Source of the DNA: Marinobacter sp. F4206 | GTDB taxonomy: Bacteria; Pseudomonadota; Gammaproteobacteria; Pseudomonadales; Oleiphilaceae | NCBI RefSeq assembly: GCF_019392195.1 | Contig: NZ_JAHXKI010000002.1 | Span: forward strand, 1,302,001 to 1,366,000 | Direction of reading: 5' to 3' | DNA: 64,000 nt | Shown: piece after piece, positions 27,401 to 36,677 of the stretch | How the letters are laid out: each line of letters opens with the position of its first letter | Position numbering within the stretch: the first letter of the stretch is position 1 | Program-made: the position numbers and the translations under genes | Notes under the pieces: model-generated | What the model was told of the DNA's origin: nothing | The model's input: only the letters and a program-made list of their open reading frames with translations | Databases searched by the model: none

Positions 27401-28555
27401 CTACCGGTGGATAGGCGGGGTTTCCTTGGCCAGCACCTGTTTCTCCACCGCAAACCGGCCGGTCACGGCAAAGCCGAGTATCTCGCCTTCCGGGCTTCGG
27501 AACAGGGCCTTCACGTCGGTACCGTCCTGCTCCACGCGCCAGTCGCCCGCGGCATCCATCGGCGGCGGGCACACCGCAGTCGGGCAACACGGTGTCTTGA
27601 TCATGACCGGCATGGTGCCGTACCGCACCTCCGTGCGCTCCCCAACCAGCGTCTTTGCCAGCGCCCGGGCACAGGCCATCAGCGGCAGGACATAGAGCAG
27701 GACGTGGCCATCCACCTCGGCACAGTCACCGAGCGCGTAGACATCGGGGGCCGAGGTTTCGAGTGCCCGGTTGACGATGATGCCGCGACCGGTATCGATT
27801 CCGGCCGCGTCGGCCAGCTCGGTGCGGGGCCGCAGACCGACGGCGGAGATCACCAGGTCGGCCGTCATTGTCTCACCATTGGCCAGGGTCAGTTTTACCC
27901 CCTGCCCTTCGCGGTCGATGCGCTCAACCACCGTTTCCAGGTGAAACCGGACCCCCAGATTCTCCAGCTCCTGCTGGACCGCATCGGCCGCCGGTTCGGG
28001 CAACAACCCCGGCATCACCACATCGGACGGTGCAATCACGTCCACGTCGTAATCACCATTGCGCAAATCGTTGGCAAACTCACAGCCAATCAGCCCGGCG
28101 CCCATGATCGCCACGCGCTTACCGCCCGCCAGAGCCGTTCGAAACGCCCGGTAATCCATCAGGTCGTTGATGGAGTACACGCGCTCCAGGCCATCACCAT
28201 CAATCGACAGGCGAATGACATCCGCTCCCCAGGCCAGCACCAGTTTGCGGTACGCCAACCGTTCGTCGCCCAGAACCAGCTCCCGGGCCTGGGTATCAAT
28301 CCCGGTCACGGTCGTGAATGTGCGCAGCTGCAGGTTCAGTTGCTCGGCCATGGTTTCAGACGTTGCCTGGGCCAGACCGTCGGCACCCTTGTCCTTGGTA
28401 AACCCGGTGGACAGCATGGGCTTGGAGTAGCTCACCCCATCATCCGCCGTCACCATAACGATGGGCGTTTCTTTATCCAGCTTGCGCATTTCCCGCGCCA
28501 GCGAGTAACCCGACAGCCCGGTGCCGACAATCACGATGGGGGCCTGTTCAGTCAT
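27401..28555 (-). CDS. Rubredoxin-NAD(+) reductase
   Basis: This 384-residue FAD protein transfers electrons from NAD(P)H to rubredoxin. It has the N-terminal FAD motif GTGLSG at 11-16, a second Rossmann motif VAIMGAGLIGCEFA in the NAD domain and the C-terminal VYALGDCAEVDG FAD motif. Rubredoxin is encoded 18 bp upstream on the same strand, which fixes the partner. In Pseudomonas and Acinetobacter the pair supports alkane hydroxylase and oxidative-stress reactions. No alkB-type gene is seen in the window. Confidence 0.93.
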   Translation of the reverse strand: MTEQAPIVIVGTGLSGYSLAREMRKLDKETPIVMVTADDGVSYSKPMLSTGFTKDKGADGLAQATSETMAEQLNLQLRTFTTVTGIDTQARELVLGDERLAYRKLVLAWGADVIRLSIDGDGLERVYSINDLMDYRAFRTALAGGKRVAIMGAGLIGCEFANDLRNGDYDVDVIAPSDVVMPGLLPEPAADAVQQELENLGVRFHLETVVERIDREGQGVKLTLANGETMTADLVISAVGLRPRTELADAAGIDTGRGIIVNRALETSAPDVYALGDCAEVDGHVLLYVLPLMACARALAKTLVGERTEVRYGTMPVMIKTPCCPTAVCPPPMDAAGDWRVEQDGTDVKALFRSPEGEILGFAVTGRFAVEKQVLAKETPPIHR

Positions 28556-28573
28556 AACCTTACTCCGAGGGGA

Positions 28574-28741
28574 TCAGCCGATCTCGATCATTTCAAAGTC
28601 TTCCTTACCGACGCCACAATCCGGACAGACCCAGTCTTCCGGCACGTCTTCCCATTTGGTGCCCGGCTCGATACCGTCCTCCGGCCAGCCCTCGGCCTCG
28701 TCGTAGATCAGACCGCACACCACACACTGCCATTTTTTCAT
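28574..28741 (-). CDS. rubA: Rubredoxin
   Basis: This 55-residue one-iron electron carrier has CxxC pairs at Cys6/Cys9 and Cys39/Cys42, with [19 protein letters not shown] and [12 protein letters not shown] typical of alkane-oxidation and general rubredoxins. The start at 28741 (MKKWQC) is the family start; a longer in-frame version would add an unrelated N-terminus. Cotranscribed with the reductase gene. Confidence 0.95.
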   Translation of the reverse strand: MKKWQCVVCGLIYDEAEGWPEDGIEPGTKWEDVPEDWVCPDCGVGKEDFEMIEIG

Positions 28742-28775
28742 GCTTACTCTCCCGATTCCGCTGGGCGCAATGATA

Positions 28776-28788
28776 ATTGTCCTACAAT
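28776..28788. promoter_or_regulatory. Short palindrome upstream of rubredoxin
   Basis: ATTGT-CCT-ACAAT forms a 5-3-5 palindrome 35 bp upstream of the rubredoxin start, where an operator or promoter overlap is possible. The evidence is symmetry and position only. Confidence 0.3.
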
Positions 28789-29024
28789 CATGCACGCAAC
28801 TGTTTTGTTTGGGTGTCAGGGCCGAAGCAGGCCGATCGAGCCACTGAACACGTCAGGCAGCCATCATACCCATCCCCCCGTCGTTGACCAATGCCAGCGC
28901 CGACGGACATCCCCGGAGTTTTCTGCCAATAGCCATAAATACAGACCCTGGAGCCCGGCACTGCCCCTCCCTTCCGCCTGCCCTCTTCGGTATACTTGCT
29001 CGTTTTACGACAGGACCGACCGTT

Positions 29025-29582
29025 ATGACCGATACCGTCGCCGAAATGAATCAGGTAATGGAAGAAGCCGACTGCCTGGTCACCGAACAACAGGTGCAGA
29101 CCGCCATCCGCAATCTGGCTGACGACATCACCGGCCGCCTCAAGGACAGCAACCCGCTGCTGTTCTGCGTCATGAACGGCGGCCTTATCCTGACCGGCCA
29201 ACTGCTGACCCAGCTGAAATTCCCGGTACAGGCCGAATACCTGCACGCCACCCGCTATCGGCAGGAAACCACCGGCGGCATCCTCGAATGGAAGCTGCGG
29301 CCGGAAGCCGATATGAACGAGCGCACCATCCTGATCGTCGACGATATCCTTGATGAAGGTACGACCCTGTGCGCCATAGCGGACTACTGTCGGGCCCATG
29401 GTGCGAAGGAAGTCCTGACCGCGGTTCTGGTCGACAAACAACACGACCGCAAGGCCCAGCCTGACCTGAAGGCCGATTTCACCGGCCTGGAAGTGGAAGA
29501 TCGCTTCCTGTTCGGATTCGGGATGGACTACAAGGGCTACTGGCGCAACGCGCCCGGAATTTATGCCGTCAAGGGACTCTGA
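29025..29582 (+). CDS. hpt: Hypoxanthine-guanine phosphoribosyltransferase
   Basis: The enzyme salvages hypoxanthine and guanine using PRPP. The 185-residue protein has the PRPP-binding motif ILIVDDILDEGTTL, the early VMNGGLILTGQL loop and a YLHATRY substrate region. The ATG at 29025 is preferred because upstream in-frame sequence is not conserved-looking. Its last 20 bp overlap the start of ubiC, implying translational coupling. Confidence 0.9.
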   Translation: MTDTVAEMNQVMEEADCLVTEQQVQTAIRNLADDITGRLKDSNPLLFCVMNGGLILTGQLLTQLKFPVQAEYLHATRYRQETTGGILEWKLRPEADMNERTILIVDDILDEGTTLCAIADYCRAHGAKEVLTAVLVDKQHDRKAQPDLKADFTGLEVEDRFLFGFGMDYKGYWRNAPGIYAVKGL

Positions 29583-30144
29583 CATCGGCGCAAACCGGGC
29601 TTCCGTGCGCCCTGACGAACGCTGTCTGACCATTCCGCCAACCGACTGGTACCGCTCGCTCGCCGCCGCCGGACTGCGCAATCCGGACGTGCACGGTCCC
29701 GCCCGGTACTGGCTGCAGGTGGAAGGCTCCTTTACCCGGGCGCTGCAACACCAGTGCCTGCATTCCTTCCACGTTGAGGTCCAGCGCGAAGGCTTTGCCG
29801 TGCCAACGCAGGAAGAGGCCCGTCACCTGCAGATTCCAGCCCGACAACGGGCCTGGATCCGCGAGGTCCGTCTGTGCGGCGACGGGGTTCCCTGGGTCCT
29901 GGCCCGCACCATTATCCCGCTCGCCTGCCTGGAAGGTCGCGGTCGGCGCCTGCGCCATCTGGGTAACCGCCCCCTGGGCGCCTACCTGTTCAGCAGCCCG
30001 GACTGGCAACGGGGCCCGCTGGAAACCGGCCTCTGCAACCGGTCCCTGAACGGGCAGCCGGAAGTCGCCCGGCGCTCACTGTTCCACCACAACGACAGAG
30101 CCCTGCTGGTGGGCGAATACTTTCTCCCTGGCCTGTATCGCTGA
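29563..30144 (+). CDS. ubiC: Chorismate-pyruvate lyase
   Basis: UbiC cleaves chorismate to 4-hydroxybenzoate and pyruvate, the first committed step of ubiquinone synthesis. The 193-residue protein keeps the family landmarks: WIREVRLCG with the substrate-binding arginine, [10 protein letters not shown], and the C-terminal [10 protein letters not shown] with the catalytic glutamate. The start overlaps the 3' end of hpt; a GTG 14 codons later is an alternative. ubiA follows 80 bp downstream. Confidence 0.9.
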   Translation: MPSRDSDIGANRASVRPDERCLTIPPTDWYRSLAAAGLRNPDVHGPARYWLQVEGSFTRALQHQCLHSFHVEVQREGFAVPTQEEARHLQIPARQRAWIREVRLCGDGVPWVLARTIIPLACLEGRGRRLRHLGNRPLGAYLFSSPDWQRGPLETGLCNRSLNGQPEVARRSLFHHNDRALLVGEYFLPGLYR

Positions 30145-30152
30145 CGCCAGCC

Positions 30153-30182
30153 TTTAACCCCCCGCCCACGGCTGGCTATAAT
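30153..30182 (+). promoter_or_regulatory. Predicted promoter of ubiA
   Basis: A perfect TATAAT at 30177-30182 has TTTAAC at 30153-30158 with 18-bp spacing, between ubiC and ubiA. It suggests ubiA can be expressed independently of ubiC. Prediction from hexamers only. Confidence 0.4.
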
Positions 30183-30224
30183 CCCTCCATCCCGTTCACC
30201 CGCACCACCAAACGGATCTGCCCT

Positions 30225-31112
30225 ATGCTGCTCAACGCCATGCCCGACCACGTCCAGACCCGGCTTGCCGATTACGCCAGACTGCTGCGTATCGATCGCC
30301 CCATCGGCAGCCTGCTGTTGCTCTGGCCGACCTACTGGGCGCTCTGGCTGGCGGGTGAGGGTAGCCCGGATATCGGCAACATCATTGTGTTCACCCTCGG
30401 CGTGTTTTTCATGCGTGCGGCCGGCTGCGCCATCAATGACTTTGCCGACCGCGACTGGGACCGCCACGTCAAACGCACTCAAGACCGCCCGCTCACGGCC
30501 GGCCGGATCAAATCCTGGGAAGCCGTCGCACTCTTCACCGGCCTGTGCCTGGTTTCCTTTCTGATGGTGGTGCTGTTCACCAATACGCTGACCCTCTACC
30601 TGTCGTTTGGCGGGCTGCTGCTGGCCTTCATCTACCCCTTCATGAAGCGCTACACGCATCTGCCCCAGTTGTTCCTGGGTGCGGCGTTTTCCTGGGCGAT
30701 CCCCATGGCCTGGGCGGCACAAGCCAACGAACTCAGCCAGATCACCTGGCTGCTGTTCACCGCCAACGTGCTCTGGACCGTCGCGTACGACACCTTCTAC
30801 GCCATGGTGGACCGTGACGACGATCTCAAAGTGGGGATCAAGTCCACCGCCATCCTGTTCGGCGATGCCGACCGCGGCATCATTGCCGCCCTTCAGACCA
30901 TGGTGGTTGTCATCCTGCTGATGGTGGGCCACCGCGCCGGATTGGGCGCTTTCTACTATCTGGGCCTGGCCGGTATGGCCTGCCTGTTTGTCTACCAGCA
31001 GTTCCTGGCTCGGGAACGGTCCCGGGAGGGCTGTTTCAAAGCGTTCCTGAATAACAACTGGGCCGGTTTCTCGGTATTTGCAGGCCTGGTCGTTGATCTG
31101 ATGATTGCCTGA
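30225..31112 (+). CDS. ubiA: 4-hydroxybenzoate octaprenyltransferase
   Basis: UbiA is an inner-membrane enzyme that attaches the polyprenyl tail to 4-hydroxybenzoate. The 295-residue protein has about eight membrane segments and the two aspartate-rich motifs that bind prenyl diphosphate through magnesium, NDFADRDWD and [13 protein letters not shown] possible in-frame ATG lies five codons in. Its stop is immediately followed by the Pho box of phoB. Confidence 0.96.
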   Translation: MLLNAMPDHVQTRLADYARLLRIDRPIGSLLLLWPTYWALWLAGEGSPDIGNIIVFTLGVFFMRAAGCAINDFADRDWDRHVKRTQDRPLTAGRIKSWEAVALFTGLCLVSFLMVVLFTNTLTLYLSFGGLLLAFIYPFMKRYTHLPQLFLGAAFSWAIPMAWAAQANELSQITWLLFTANVLWTVAYDTFYAMVDRDDDLKVGIKSTAILFGDADRGIIAALQTMVVVILLMVGHRAGLGAFYYLGLAGMACLFVYQQFLARERSREGCFKAFLNNNWAGFSVFAGLVVDLMIA

Positions 31113-31114
31113 AC

Positions 31115-31132
31115 CTGTCATATACTTGTAAT
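31115..31132 (+). promoter_or_regulatory. Pho box upstream of phoB
   Basis: CTGTCAT-ATAC-TTGTAAT consists of two PhoB half-sites of 7 bp separated by 4 bp, matching the consensus direct repeat. It begins 3 bp after the ubiA stop and 73 bp before phoB, so phoBR is probably autoregulated by PhoB under phosphate limitation. Confidence 0.75.
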
Positions 31133-31187
31133 ACTGGGGCGTTGTAATGAGTCAGCAACAAATCAAGGTCTGACACAGGTTTAGCTT

Positions 31188-31880
31188 ATGTCTGGAAAAA
31201 CCGTCCTGATCGTCGATGACGAGGCGCCCATCCGGGAAATGATTGCCGTGGCCCTCGAAATGGCGGATTACGACTACTTGGAGGCAGCGGACGCCCGGGA
31301 AGCCCATGCCCTGATTGTCGACAAACAACCGGATCTGGTCCTGCTGGACTGGATGCTCCCCGGAACCAGCGGTGTCGAACTGGCGCGACGCCTCAAAAAA
31401 GAGGAAGCGACCGCCGACATCCCCATCATCATGCTCACCGCCAAGGTGGAAGAAGACAACAAGATCCAGGGACTTGAGGTCGGCGCGGATGACTACATCA
31501 CCAAGCCTTTCAGCCCGCGGGAACTGGTGGCACGACTGAAAGCCGTCCTGCGCCGGGCCACCCCTCCGGGCGTCGATACCCCAATCGAAGTCGATGGGCT
31601 CACACTGGATCCCATCGGCCACCGCGTCACCACACACGACGGTGCGCTGAACATGGGGCCGACCGAATACCGGCTGCTCCAGTTTTTCATGACACACCAG
31701 GAACGGGTCTATACTCGTTCCCAACTCCTGGATCAGGTCTGGGGTGGTAACGTTTACGTAGAAGAGCGTACCGTTGATGTCCACATTCGCCGGCTGCGTA
31801 AGGCCCTGGGTGACAGGTATGACCACCTGATACAGACGGTTCGGGGAACGGGCTACCGGTTCTCGACCAGGGCCGCCTGA
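31188..31880 (+). CDS. phoB: Phosphate regulon response regulator PhoB
   Basis: PhoB activates the phosphate-starvation regulon. The 230-residue OmpR-type protein has a receiver domain with acidic pair Asp10-Asp11, phosphorylated Asp54 (LLDWMLPG), Thr84 and Lys106, and a winged-helix DNA-binding domain ending [14 protein letters not shown] and RGTGYRFS. A Pho box is upstream and phoR follows 52 bp later. Confidence 0.97.
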   Translation: MSGKTVLIVDDEAPIREMIAVALEMADYDYLEAADAREAHALIVDKQPDLVLLDWMLPGTSGVELARRLKKEEATADIPIIMLTAKVEEDNKIQGLEVGADDYITKPFSPRELVARLKAVLRRATPPGVDTPIEVDGLTLDPIGHRVTTHDGALNMGPTEYRLLQFFMTHQERVYTRSQLLDQVWGGNVYVEERTVDVHIRRLRKALGDRYDHLIQTVRGTGYRFSTRAA

Positions 31881-31932
31881 TCGGTCCCGGCGGCTGGGCA
31901 TCAGCTCCGCACACGACACAAGGCAGCGTTTG

Positions 31933-33249
31933 ATGCAGCACAACTGGTCGCGGTACCTCCGCTTAATCATTGGCGGTCTCATTGGCTCGACGATCGTCGG
32001 CCTGTATTTCGGTGAGCCGGTTTACGGACTCACCATTGGTCTGATCGTTTACCTGTGGTGGACCCTGGTTCAGGCCCGGCGCCTGTACCAGTGGCTCGCC
32101 AACCCGAGCGCATCGGATGAAGCGCCCCAGAGCGTTGGCCTGTGGGGCGACATCTTCGACAACCTGCACAGGCTGCACCAGACCCACCTGCGTACCCAGG
32201 ATCGACTCAGAGCCCAGATCAACCGGGTTCAGGAATCCACCAATGCCATGCGCGACGGCGTCATCATGACCGATCACCAGGGTTCGATGGAGTGGTGGAA
32301 CGGTTCTGCCGAATACCTGCTGGGATTCCGTCGCAATACCGACCAGGGCCAGTACATCCACAACCTGATTCGAACCCCGGCCTTCAAAAGCTACTTTGAC
32401 TCCCGGGACTATCGGGAACCGCTGGAAATCCATTCGCCGGCCAAACCCCACATTCATCTGCAAATCCAGATCAGCCTGTTCGGTGACGACGACCGACTGA
32501 TCGTTGCCAAGGACGTAACCAGGCTCTTTCAGCTGGAGCAGATGCGCCGGGATTTTGTTGGAAACGTGTCCCACGAAATGCGGACACCGCTGACGGTGAT
32601 CAGCGGGTACCTGGAGACCCTGGTGGACAACGCCGACGACCTGCCCCCGAAATGGCGACGGGCGATCAACACCATGTCGGCCCAGTCATCCCGGATGGAA
32701 GCCCTGATCACCGACCTGATCCTGCTGTCAAAGATAGAAACCGGGGAACAGACGGTAAACGACAGTCTCACCGACGTGGAGGGATTGCTGGGTCAGATCT
32801 GCCACGATGCCCGCGCTCTGAGTGGCGAGAAACAGCACGAGATCAGCATCCGGGTGGCCGATCATCGGCTGCTGCGCGGCGATGAAAGCCAATTGCGCAG
32901 CGCCTTTTCCAATCTGATTTTCAATGCGGTGAAATACACCCCGGCTCAGGGTCAGATTACCGTTACCTGGAGCACCAACCGGGAGGGCGCCCACCTGTCC
33001 GTCAGGGATACCGGCATCGGCATCGATCCGGTTCATATTCCCCGATTAACAGAACGTTTCTACCGGGCCGACCCCAGTCGCCACAAGGATACCGGCGGCA
33101 CCGGTCTGGGCCTGGCCATCGTCAAACACGTGCTGCTCAATCATGACGGCAACCTGGAAATTCGCAGTCATATCGGCGAAGGAAGCGAATTCATCTGCCA
33201 CTTCCCCCGGGAAAGACTGGTAGAGAGGGTGCCGGAAAGCACCGAATAG
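31933..33249 (+). CDS. phoR: Phosphate regulon sensor kinase PhoR
   Basis: The 438-residue membrane histidine kinase senses phosphate through the Pst-PhoU complex. It has a membrane hairpin near the N-terminus (about residues 8-50), a charged helical region, a PAS domain (about 95-195), the dimerisation helix with His214 (FVGNVSHEMRTPL) and an ATPase domain with NLIFNAVKYTP and DTGIGID, ending GGTGLGLAIVKHV. ATG at 31933 is chosen; an overlapping TTG directly before it is less likely. Confidence 0.96.
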   Translation: MQHNWSRYLRLIIGGLIGSTIVGLYFGEPVYGLTIGLIVYLWWTLVQARRLYQWLANPSASDEAPQSVGLWGDIFDNLHRLHQTHLRTQDRLRAQINRVQESTNAMRDGVIMTDHQGSMEWWNGSAEYLLGFRRNTDQGQYIHNLIRTPAFKSYFDSRDYREPLEIHSPAKPHIHLQIQISLFGDDDRLIVAKDVTRLFQLEQMRRDFVGNVSHEMRTPLTVISGYLETLVDNADDLPPKWRRAINTMSAQSSRMEALITDLILLSKIETGEQTVNDSLTDVEGLLGQICHDARALSGEKQHEISIRVADHRLLRGDESQLRSAFSNLIFNAVKYTPAQGQITVTWSTNREGAHLSVRDTGIGIDPVHIPRLTERFYRADPSRHKDTGGTGLGLAIVKHVLLNHDGNLEIRSHIGEGSEFICHFPRERLVERVPESTE

Positions 33250-33259
33250 GAGTCGCCGG

Positions 33260-34144
33260 TTAGCGGTTGCCGGCCCGAAACCGGGCGACGAAGCGCGACA
33301 GGTCCTCAAGCTTCTTCGGATCCTCATCCACAAAACGGATGGTGACGCTGACGAAGTCCGTGTCCTGACGCTTGTCCACCGCCTGCAACTGGTGGACATA
33401 GCCGTTCAGGCGAGCCATCTGCCCCTCACCGATCTCGATATCAATCACCGCCTGATCGAGAATGCCGGGAAACGCCTGATCCCGCTTGGCCAGAACCCGA
33501 ACCTCGGTCAGATTGATGTCCTTGATGACCGACTTCAGGGTGCTCTCTGCAAACCGCACCGAGGCCACACTCGGCGTGGGCCGGGCGGGAGCGGCACCGG
33601 TCTGCTCGGCGGTACCGCCGAGCAGCGGAGACGACGTCACCTCTGCCGGCCTGGCAAGCGGCTCCGGAGACGGTTCGCGCTTCTGGGTCAGCAAGGCGGC
33701 GGACTCCTTGAAGGCGTCGGCGGGGCCACCCATGGACTTGCCGCTCCGGTCCATGGCCTGCTTCAGCCTCGCCCCCATCACCTTGATGATTTTCTTGCTC
33801 AAGCCCTCGGGACTGAACGGCTTGCCCAGGTATTCCGATACGCCTTCCTTGACCGCTTCAATCACGTGATCCTTGTCGCCGCGGCTGGTAATCATAATGA
33901 ACGGCACGTTCTTGTACTGGGGCTGCTGCCGCATCCACTGGAGCAGCTCCATACCTGACATTTCCGGCATCTCCCAATCACACAACACCAGATCGAATGC
34001 CGTTCGGGACATCAGCGACTGGGCGCGACGACCGTTCTGGGCATCGGTGGTCTCAATCACCGGGAACCGCTGACGCACTGTTCGCTTGACCAGATCTCTT
34101 ACGAAGCTGGCATCGTCCACCACCAGCGCTTTCAGCATTGCCAT
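33260..34144 (-). CDS. Response regulator with C-terminal PilZ-like domain
   Basis: The 294-residue protein has an N-terminal CheY-type receiver domain with Asp10-Asp11, phospho-acceptor Asp56 (LCDWEMPEMSG), Thr86 and Lys108, then a low-complexity linker rich in Pro, Ser and Ala (about 150-195) and a C-terminal beta-rich domain (about 195-290). The latter has a weak resemblance to PilZ domains but lacks an obvious RxxxR cyclic di-GMP signature. AAGGG precedes the start. It is convergent with phoR; Pseudomonas carries a response regulator gene in the same place. Confidence 0.75.
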   Translation of the reverse strand: MAMLKALVVDDASFVRDLVKRTVRQRFPVIETTDAQNGRRAQSLMSRTAFDLVLCDWEMPEMSGMELLQWMRQQPQYKNVPFIMITSRGDKDHVIEAVKEGVSEYLGKPFSPEGLSKKIIKVMGARLKQAMDRSGKSMGGPADAFKESAALLTQKREPSPEPLARPAEVTSSPLLGGTAEQTGAAPARPTPSVASVRFAESTLKSVIKDINLTEVRVLAKRDQAFPGILDQAVIDIEIGEGQMARLNGYVHQLQAVDKRQDTDFVSVTIRFVDEDPKKLEDLSRFVARFRAGNR

Positions 34145-34267
34145 GTCACAGCCCTTCAGTTCGCCACTGACCTCAATAATATCGCCCCACTATAGAACAT
34201 GGGCTCGCGCCGGAAACCCCGCCGCTACAAAAAGACGACAAACGGGACAACTAACGCGACAGATTGG

Positions 34268-34289
34268 AACCTCGAGGTTAAACAATTGT
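34268..34289. repeat. Adjacent palindromes upstream of the lytic transglycosylase gene
   Basis: AACCTCGAGGTT (34268-34279) is a perfect 12-bp palindrome, followed at 34282 by ACAATTGT, a perfect 8-bp one. They sit about 100 bp before the transglycosylase start, in the divergent spacer with the response regulator. A regulator-binding role is possible but unproven. Confidence 0.4.
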
Positions 34290-34386
34290 CACTCGGTAGG
34301 GCGCCATCCGGTATTTCTGTTGCTTCAAAACGCGCTACCATGGGATGCCCGATTTCCACACCATCAATACCGTGCCGAGGTTTTGT

Positions 34387-35640
34387 GTGCTGAACGCATT
34401 TGCAAGGATTCTGCCCCGTCGGAGTACCGTTTACCGCTTTTCCATGACAGGCCTCCTGGCCAGCCTGGCTCTGCCGGCAATGGCTCAGGACTCCACCTCA
34501 CCTGCCCCCGTGGACGCCTTCGGCGACTGCAAGGCCCGCCTGCAGGAACAGGCCATGGCAGCCGGAGTCAGTCGTGAGACCGCCAGCACTGTCATGGCTG
34601 GCGTCGAACACCTGGACCGGGTCATTGAACTGGACCGGCGCCAGCCCGAATTTACCACCACCTTTGCGGACTACCTGAATCGTCGCGTTAACGAAGACCG
34701 CATCAGCACCGGCCGGGAATTGCTGGAAGAGCATAGCGGCTTGCTGGACCGGGTAACCGCAGAGACCGGCGTACCCGCGCCATACCTGGTGGCCTTCTGG
34801 GGCCTGGAAACCAACTTCGGCAGCTACTTCGGCAAGATGTCGGTACCCAGCGCGCTCACCACGCTGGCCTGCGATGCCAGGCGCAGCAGTTTCTTCACCC
34901 AGCAACTGATCGCTGCCCTGCGCATCATCGATGAAGGCGCGATTGCCGCCGATCAGATGGAAGGCTCCTGGGCCGGTGCCATGGGACACGTCCAGTTCAT
35001 GCCCACCGTGTTCCTGAAACACGCTGTGGATGCCGATGGCGATGGCCGCCGCGATCTCTGGAACAGCCTGCCTGACGCCATGATGTCCGCCGGCAAGTTC
35101 CTGGAATCCATGGGCTGGGACCCGGATTATCGCTGGGGCCGGGAAGTTATTCTGCCCGGCGACTTTGATTATGGCCTGGCGGATGGCCGTAAGTTGCCAC
35201 TGACCAAATGGCGCGAACTCGGCATCACCGATGCCTTTGGCAACGCCCTGGCCGACGAGCCGATCAAAGCCTCGCTGGTGGTGCCGGCAGGCCACGAGGG
35301 ACCCGCCTTCCTCGCCTACCATAACTTCAAGGTGATCATGGGCTGGAACCGCTCCGAATTCTACGCCATTGCCGTCGGCCACCTGGCCGACCGGGTCGCC
35401 GGCGCCGGCGGGCTTCAGAACCCGCCGCCGGAAGATGTTCCAGCGCTGTCCCGGGACTCCATTCTCGAGCTACAGGAAACCCTGAACCAGCGTGGCTACG
35501 ACAGCGGCAAGCCCGATGGCATCATGGGCCCCGGAACCCGTTCCGCCATTCGGCAGTTCCAGGCATCCGCCGGGCTGGTTGCCGATGGCTATCCCGGTGA
35601 ATCGGTACTGGAGAAACTGGGGGTCAGCGTAGAGCGGTAA
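34387..35640 (+). CDS. MltB-family lytic murein transglycosylase
   Basis: This periplasmic enzyme cleaves peptidoglycan with formation of 1,6-anhydromuramic acid. The 417-residue precursor has a signal sequence (to about residue 33, LPAMAQ), an MltB-type catalytic domain with Glu141 in FWGLETNFGSY and AMGHVQFMPTVF, and a C-terminal peptidoglycan-binding domain (about 355-415, LQETLNQRGYDSG and GPGTRSAIRQFQ). Translation probably starts at GTG 34387, which has GAGG six bases upstream. An ATG at 34444 is a weaker alternative. No lipobox was seen. Confidence 0.9.
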   Translation: MLNAFARILPRRSTVYRFSMTGLLASLALPAMAQDSTSPAPVDAFGDCKARLQEQAMAAGVSRETASTVMAGVEHLDRVIELDRRQPEFTTTFADYLNRRVNEDRISTGRELLEEHSGLLDRVTAETGVPAPYLVAFWGLETNFGSYFGKMSVPSALTTLACDARRSSFFTQQLIAALRIIDEGAIAADQMEGSWAGAMGHVQFMPTVFLKHAVDADGDGRRDLWNSLPDAMMSAGKFLESMGWDPDYRWGREVILPGDFDYGLADGRKLPLTKWRELGITDAFGNALADEPIKASLVVPAGHEGPAFLAYHNFKVIMGWNRSEFYAIAVGHLADRVAGAGGLQNPPPEDVPALSRDSILELQETLNQRGYDSGKPDGIMGPGTRSAIRQFQASAGLVADGYPGESVLEKLGVSVER

Positions 35641-35646
35641 CCCAAC

Positions 35647-36675
35647 ATGGATTCCATCACCCAAGTGGCACTGGGCGCATCCATCGCCGGTGCTGTTGCA
35701 GGAAAAACCCTGGGCCGGAGCGCCCTGGTCGTGGGTGCCGTGCTCGGCACCCTGCCGGACCTGGACGTGGTGATTGACTACGGCTCCGCCATCAGCAACT
35801 TCACCCAGCACCGCGGGTTCAGTCATTCGTTGTTCGTGCTGGCGCCCCTTGCAGTGCTACTGGCGTGGCTACTCTGGCGCTGGCGCCCCCAACTTGGCTT
35901 TTACCGTTGGCTGGCACTCACCGGGCTGGTGCTGATCACCCACCCGCTACTGGACAGCTTCACCACCTACGGCACCCAGCTGTTCTGGCCCTTTGGCCCG
36001 CCTGTGGCCATCAGCAGTATCTTCATCATCGATCCGCTCTACACCCTGCCCCTGCTGGTGGGCTGCATCGTGTTCCTGGCTCGGCCACCGGCCCGGTCAA
36101 CGGTGGTCGCGGGCCTGGTGCTTTCCAGCCTATACCTGGGCTGGACACTGGCGGCACAGCAAGTCATCACCGAACGGGTACGACCTGCGCTGGCCGGTGC
36201 CGGGCTGCAAAACCCGACCCTGCTGATCCAGCCCATGCCCTTCAACACCGTGCTATGGCGCGCCACGGCTCTCACGGAGCGCCAACACGTGGAAATCGTG
36301 ACCGGCTTTTTCGACGGCGATGCACCGCTTAACCTGGAGTACTTTCCGCGGGATCCGGAGCTTGCCCGGGCGGTCTCGGGTTTCCCGGAGGCACAGCGTC
36401 TTGAGTGGTTCACCCGGGGGCTGCTCGACTACAATCTGGACGGAGACCGGATCACCGCGACCGATATCCGGCTCGGCATACCCGGTGCCCACCCGTTCAC
36501 CTTCGTGTTGGCCCGCCAGGCCGCCGATCTCGTCCAGCCCGTCCGCAGTGTTCGCACCCCGAGGCCGCAAGTGGATCCGGAGGCACTGGGGGTTCTCTGG
36601 GCACGACTCACCGGCGAAACGCCCGTGCTCTGCCTGGCCGACCTGGCCACGCCGACGCCCGGACAAAGCTGTTAA
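35647..36675 (+). CDS. YdjM-family membrane-bound metal-dependent hydrolase
   Basis: The 342-residue protein has an N-terminal membrane domain of about four to five segments with the histidine/aspartate motifs HRGFSHSL and HPLLDSF typical of the LexA-regulated YdjM (DUF457) family, then a soluble C-terminal region of about 150 residues. Substrate unknown. It begins 6 bp after the transglycosylase stop and ends 2 bp before rsuA, so these three genes are probably cotranscribed. Confidence 0.85.
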   Translation: MDSITQVALGASIAGAVAGKTLGRSALVVGAVLGTLPDLDVVIDYGSAISNFTQHRGFSHSLFVLAPLAVLLAWLLWRWRPQLGFYRWLALTGLVLITHPLLDSFTTYGTQLFWPFGPPVAISSIFIIDPLYTLPLLVGCIVFLARPPARSTVVAGLVLSSLYLGWTLAAQQVITERVRPALAGAGLQNPTLLIQPMPFNTVLWRATALTERQHVEIVTGFFDGDAPLNLEYFPRDPELARAVSGFPEAQRLEWFTRGLLDYNLDGDRITATDIRLGIPGAHPFTFVLARQAADLVQPVRSVRTPRPQVDPEALGVLWARLTGETPVLCLADLATPTPGQSC

Positions 36676-36677
36676 CC

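Noticed and set aside
27407..29122. 571-codon open frame on the plus strand
   Set aside because: It runs antisense through the rubredoxin reductase and rubredoxin genes, has low-complexity His/Gln-rich translation and no ribosome binding site; it is a shadow of GC-rich codon bias.
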